Shown here: positions 60,878 to 64,000 of the stretch, piece after piece
How positions within the stretch are numbered: position 1 is the stretch's first letter
Layout of the letters: each line of letters starts with the position of its first letter
Assembly (NCBI RefSeq): GCF_004348825.1
Contig: NZ_SMJU01000001.1
Location: forward strand, 496,001 to 560,000
Reading direction: 5' to 3'
Length of the DNA: 64,000 nucleotides
Source of the DNA: Arundinibacter roseus
GTDB taxonomy: Bacteria > Bacteroidota > Bacteroidia > Cytophagales > Spirosomataceae
Notes under the pieces: model-generated
What the model saw: the letters and a program-made list of their open reading frames with translations, nothing else
Told to the model about the DNA's origin: nothing
Database searches by the model: none
Made by a program: the position numbers and the translations under genes

Positions 60878-62041
60878 TCAATACAAAAACTCCCCAAACT
60901 CTGACCGGATCGTCAGCTGTTTGTGGGTGGAGGCATCAACCCGGCCTACAATCTGTGCGTCAATGCCAAACGATTGCGAGATTTCGATCACCCGGGCAGC
61001 GTACGCTTCGGGCAGGTAGACTTCCAGCCGATGACCCATGTTAAATACCTTGTACATTTCCTGCCAACTCGTTCCGCTTTCTTCCTGAATCATCCGGAAT
61101 AGCGGCGGTACTGCAAACAGATTGTCTTTTATTACGTGTAGATTATCAATAAAATGCAGGATTTTGGTTTGGGCTCCGCCGCTGCAATGTACCATGCCGT
61201 GGAGTTGGGGGCGGAGTTCGTCCAGCAGCGCTTTGGCTACGGGCGCATACGTACGGGTTGGCGAAAGGATCAGTTGCCCTACGTTGAGCGGCGTGCCTTC
61301 GACTGCGTCTTGCAAGCGACGCGTACCACTATACACCAGGGACGCATCAATGTCGGCATCATAACTTTCAGGATACTGTGCTGCCAGGTTGTTGGCCAAT
61401 ACGTCGTGCCGGGCAGATGTGAGCCCGTTGCTTCCCATACCTCCGTTATAGGTTGTTTCGTAAGTAGCCTGTCCGTACGAGGCCAGGCCCACAATGACAT
61501 CACCGGCAGCAATTCGGGCGTTGTCTACCACATCAGCGCGTTTCATGCGGGCAATCACCGTGCTATTGACTGTGACCGTCCGCACCAAATCGCCTACGTC
61601 GGCAGTTTCGCCACCTGTGCTGTATATTTCGACACCAAAGCGTCGGAGCATGTCAAGGACCTCTTCGGTACCGTTGATGATTTCGGCGATAACTTCTCCC
61701 GGAATTTTATGTTTGTTACGGTCAATCGTTGAACTTAGCAGCATCGGCCCGGTAGCGCCCACGCACAACAGGTCGTCGGTGTTCATCACCACCGCATCCT
61801 GCGCAATGCCCCGCCAAACCGACACATCGCCGGTTTCTTTCCAATAGAGATATGCCAGCGAGGTTTTTGTTCCGGCGCCGTCGGCGTGCATAATTGTACA
61901 GTAGTCGGGATCGCCGGCCAGCGTATCGGGAACAATTTTACAAAAGGCTTTGGGAAAAATACCTTTGTCCAGTTTTTCTATGGCCTTGTGGACATCCTCT
62001 TTGGAAGCCGAAACACCTCTTTGCAAATAGCGGTCAGTCAT
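60878..62041 (-). CDS. purM: Phosphoribosylformylglycinamidine cyclo-ligase (AIR synthase)
   Basis: A 387-residue enzyme of purine synthesis. The ATG at 62041 gives MTDRYLQRGVSASKEDVHKA; the frame is open upstream. Conserved blocks are HADGAGTKTSLAYLYWKETG, MNTDDLLCVGATGPMLLSST, STGGETADVGD and VHCSGGAQTKILHF. This long Bacteroidetes form differs from the 345-residue E. coli enzyme. It converts FGAM to AIR with ATP. Confidence 0.93.
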   Translation of the reverse strand: MTDRYLQRGVSASKEDVHKAIEKLDKGIFPKAFCKIVPDTLAGDPDYCTIMHADGAGTKTSLAYLYWKETGDVSVWRGIAQDAVVMNTDDLLCVGATGPMLLSSTIDRNKHKIPGEVIAEIINGTEEVLDMLRRFGVEIYSTGGETADVGDLVRTVTVNSTVIARMKRADVVDNARIAAGDVIVGLASYGQATYETTYNGGMGSNGLTSARHDVLANNLAAQYPESYDADIDASLVYSGTRRLQDAVEGTPLNVGQLILSPTRTYAPVAKALLDELRPQLHGMVHCSGGAQTKILHFIDNLHVIKDNLFAVPPLFRMIQEESGTSWQEMYKVFNMGHRLEVYLPEAYAARVIEISQSFGIDAQIVGRVDASTHKQLTIRSEFGEFLY

Positions 62042-62121
62042 TGTATCAGTTTTGAATGAGAGAGTAAGTGAATGTGGATTGGCGCACAAAATTATTCAAT
62101 CAATCACTCATTCACACATTT

Positions 62122-63096
62122 TTATTCATAGACAAGCCCAATCTCTTCCCGCACGCCGTCCAGCAGGGTCATCAGGTTGAGGCTATCCCTAAGCGACCAG
62201 TCGGGTGTTTCGGTCAGACCGGCCCGCAAGGCTTCTCCAACCGCCTTAATTTCAAAATCGTAGCCATGCGTGCTTCGGGCAAAGTCAAAAACCTGCGGCT
62301 CCTGATCGGTCAGTTCCAGCGAAAGGGCTTCGCTTTCGTGCCAGCGACCATGCACACGAATACTGCCCAACTCGCCATATACCACAGCTTCGCAATCCGT
62401 TTTGGCCAAAAACGTAGCGTCCAAAAACGCAAAAGCACCGCTATCATACGTCAGCACCATGCCCGTAGCGGCATCTACACCCGTTTCGCTAAAAACAGCC
62501 GAAGCCTTCATAGTAGCAGGCATGCCGAGTATTGCATACGACCAGAAAAGCGGATAAATGCCAATATCAAGCAAGGCTCCACCACCTAATTTTTTATTGA
62601 ACAAACGCCCCTCAATATCATAAATTCCTTTAAAGCCAAAGTCGGCCCGAACGCCCAACACTTTGCCAATAGCGCCTTGCTGAATCAGTTCAAGCGTTTT
62701 GAGTGTGGTTGGCATAAAGCGGCTCCACAGCGCTTCCATTAAAAACAGCTTTTTTTCACGGGCCGTTTGTACCATTTCCTGCACGTGGCCAAGATTCATC
62801 CCAAAGGGTTTTTCGCACAGTACCGGCAGACCGGCGTTCAGGCAAAGCAAGGTATGTTCGTGGTGGCCCGTATGCGGAGAGGCAATGTACACGATGTCGA
62901 TGTCGGGACAGGCAATTAGCTCTTCGTAGCTGCCGTAGGCGTAGGGTGCATTGTACTGCCGGGCAAATTCCTGCGCACGTTCGAGACTGCGGGAACCTAC
63001 CGCCACGAGGGTAGCGTCGGCTACTGTCAGCAGATCCTGCGCGAATTTATGGGCGATGCGCCCCGGAGCCAGAATGCCCCATCGAATTGGTTCCAT
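62122..63096 (-). CDS. Gfo/Idh/MocA-family oxidoreductase
   Basis: A 324-residue NAD(P)-dependent dehydrogenase. The nucleotide-binding start is IRWGILAPGRIAHKFAQDL, followed by DIVYIASPHTGHHEHTLLCL and the EKPFGMN motif with catalytic Lys. The C-terminal domain opens RADFGFKGIYDIEGRLFNKK. It resembles the trans-dihydrodiol dehydrogenase/glucose-fructose oxidoreductase group; the sugar or cyclitol substrate is unknown. Confidence 0.92.
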   Translation of the reverse strand: MEPIRWGILAPGRIAHKFAQDLLTVADATLVAVGSRSLERAQEFARQYNAPYAYGSYEELIACPDIDIVYIASPHTGHHEHTLLCLNAGLPVLCEKPFGMNLGHVQEMVQTAREKKLFLMEALWSRFMPTTLKTLELIQQGAIGKVLGVRADFGFKGIYDIEGRLFNKKLGGGALLDIGIYPLFWSYAILGMPATMKASAVFSETGVDAATGMVLTYDSGAFAFLDATFLAKTDCEAVVYGELGSIRVHGRWHESEALSLELTDQEPQVFDFARSTHGYDFEIKAVGEALRAGLTETPDWSLRDSLNLMTLLDGVREEIGLVYE

Positions 63097-63150
63097 GGAT
63101 GTCTATTTTTTAGAATTTATTTATTATCAATACTTTATCAATATAAAACA

Positions 63151-63636
63151 TCAACCCTGATACGCCCACACCTCTTCCTGATCGGGGCATTGGGCCAGTA
63201 GTTCGGCATTGGTTTTGTGAAAAATCGGATGTACAAAATCCGGGGCAATTTCTACCAAAGGTACCAGCGTGAACCGACGCTCGTGCAGGCGCGGATGCGG
63301 AACCGTGAGCCGGGCGGTGTCCATATGCAAAGCGTCAAAATATAGTAAATCAATATCCAGATGCCGGGCGCCCCAGCGTTCGTAGCGGACCCGTCCCAGT
63401 TCGTGTTCAATGTCCAGGGCGAGCCTTAGCACTTCTTCGGGCGCAAGGGCGGTTTCTACTTCCAGCACCTGATTCAGAAAAGCAGGCTGCTCAATGCCGC
63501 CCCAGGGCGCGGTTTCGTATAGCGCGGAGGTGCGTTTTACGGTGCCAATCTGAGTCTTAATCAAAAGCGCCGCCGCCTGCATCTGCAAAGCGCGGTCGCC
63601 GAGGTTGGAGCCAAGAAGCAAATAAACTGTACTCAA
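63151..63636 (-). CDS. folK: 2-amino-4-hydroxy-6-hydroxymethyldihydropteridine diphosphokinase
   Basis: A 161-residue folate pathway enzyme. Motifs are YLLLGSNLGDRALQMQAA, YETAPWGGIEQPAFLNQVLE and RWGARHLDIDLLYFD, which hold the pterin and ATP/Mg sites. It transfers pyrophosphate from ATP to the pterin. It is divergent from recQ. Confidence 0.95.
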   Translation of the reverse strand: MSTVYLLLGSNLGDRALQMQAAALLIKTQIGTVKRTSALYETAPWGGIEQPAFLNQVLEVETALAPEEVLRLALDIEHELGRVRYERWGARHLDIDLLYFDALHMDTARLTVPHPRLHERRFTLVPLVEIAPDFVHPIFHKTNAELLAQCPDQEEVWAYQG

Positions 63637-63754
63637 AATAGGAATCGATTCGTCAGCAAACAGGCGGGAATTTAAGCAGCTATTCCGTAGTTTTGAAACG
63701 AATGACCAAACTATTTTTCATTAATCCCTCATCTGAGTTAGATTCAAAATTTTC

Positions 63755-64000
63755 ATGCCCATGTCGCTTACCAAAGAATACGCCCTCAAACACCACTTCG
63801 GATACGATACCTTTCGTCCGCAACAGGCAGAAATCATTGACACCGTTCTGAGCGGGCAGGATTGCCTTGTGCTCATGCCTACGGGCGGGGGCAAATCGGT
63901 CTGTTATCAGGTTCCGGCTCTGCTCCTAAATGGCCTTACGGTGGTTATTTCGCCATTAATCGCCCTTATGAAAGATCAGGTAGAAGCGCTGAGGGCCAAT
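63755..64000 (+). CDS. recQ: ATP-dependent DNA helicase RecQ (N-terminal part)
   Basis: The first 82 codons of a RecQ helicase running off the right edge. Motif 0 is [16 protein letters not shown], Walker A is [19 protein letters not shown], and motif Ia is [17 protein letters not shown]. The start may be the ATG at 63755 or at 63761. RecQ unwinds 3'-tailed DNA in recombination and repair. Confidence 0.93.
   Translation, partial: MPMSLTKEYALKHHFGYDTFRPQQAEIIDTVLSGQDCLVLMPTGGGKSVCYQVPALLLNGLTVVISPLIALMKDQVEALRAN

Noticed and set aside
1-64000. Insertion sequences, prophage or integrase genes
   Set aside because: No transposase, integrase or phage structural gene is recognisable in any frame, even next to the tRNA gene.

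Overview
The window is a chromosomal segment from a Bacteroidetes bacterium, most likely of the order Cytophagales (Spirosoma/Runella/Dyadobacter-like). The case rests on several features. Promoters match the TAnnTTTG -7 element of this phylum. There are many lipoproteins, two carboxypeptidase-D-regulatory/TonB-dependent outer membrane proteins, a large secreted protein with a type IX secretion C-terminal sorting domain, LVIVD and ThuA proteins, a Wzi-type capsule protein, and large soluble multi-PAS histidine kinases. Species cannot be fixed from sequence alone. About 50 genes are packed on both strands. I see no insertion sequence, prophage or CRISPR array.

Layout. 0-6.8 kb: an ECF sigma factor overlaps a protein that joins an anti-sigma-like N-terminus to an outer membrane barrel. 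A serpin lipoprotein, a decayed lipoprotein gene, an LVIVD lipoprotein, a small barrel and a small lipoprotein follow. 6.8-16 kb: an envelope pair (glycosyltransferase and LpxH-like phosphoesterase), an XRE regulator, gatC, a ruvX-def-nitrilase run, recJ-lptB, and two secreted proteins of unknown function. 16-21 kb: a vanadium-haloperoxidase-like lipoprotein, recO, and an arsenic operon (arsR, an arsM-arsN2 fusion, an arsenate-reductase-like phosphatase) with two ArsR-type operators. 21-30 kb: an outer membrane receptor, a PAS histidine kinase, an rRNA methyltransferase, an M28 peptidase, and a toxin-antitoxin pair whose Doc toxin is broken. 30-38 kb: a signalling block of two LuxR-type regulators, an ECF-like sigma factor, a 1211-residue kinase and a receiver-kinase hybrid. 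38-53 kb: housekeeping and envelope genes (Ada/Ogt-like repair protein, typA, NUDIX, ThuA, gmhA-wzi, upp, PPOX-like, a TonB receptor, manC, thiL, a lipoprotein). 52.7-59.6 kb: a cytochrome b5-like protein translationally coupled to a sugar kinase, a 1252-residue secreted multi-domain protein, a long AT-rich gap and a glycosyltransferase-like protein. 59.7-64 kb: tRNA-Pro(GGG), a tandem array derived from it, a large REP-like hairpin, purM, an oxidoreductase, folK and the start of recQ.

The most unusual object is the array at 59.75-60.66 kb. Four near-identical units of about 209 bp follow a complete tRNA-Pro gene. Each carries the 3' part of that tRNA, interrupted by the same 16-nt insertion, and each ends in its own Rho-independent terminator. 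The units are otherwise almost identical, yet the terminator stems differ between copies by paired, compensatory changes. This points to selection on, or hairpin-templated correction of, an RNA structure. The second strongest observation is a shared ECF-type promoter motif (CCAACC-N14-NGTCTC) before both the first sigma factor and the serpin gene, which suggests an autoregulated envelope-stress regulon.
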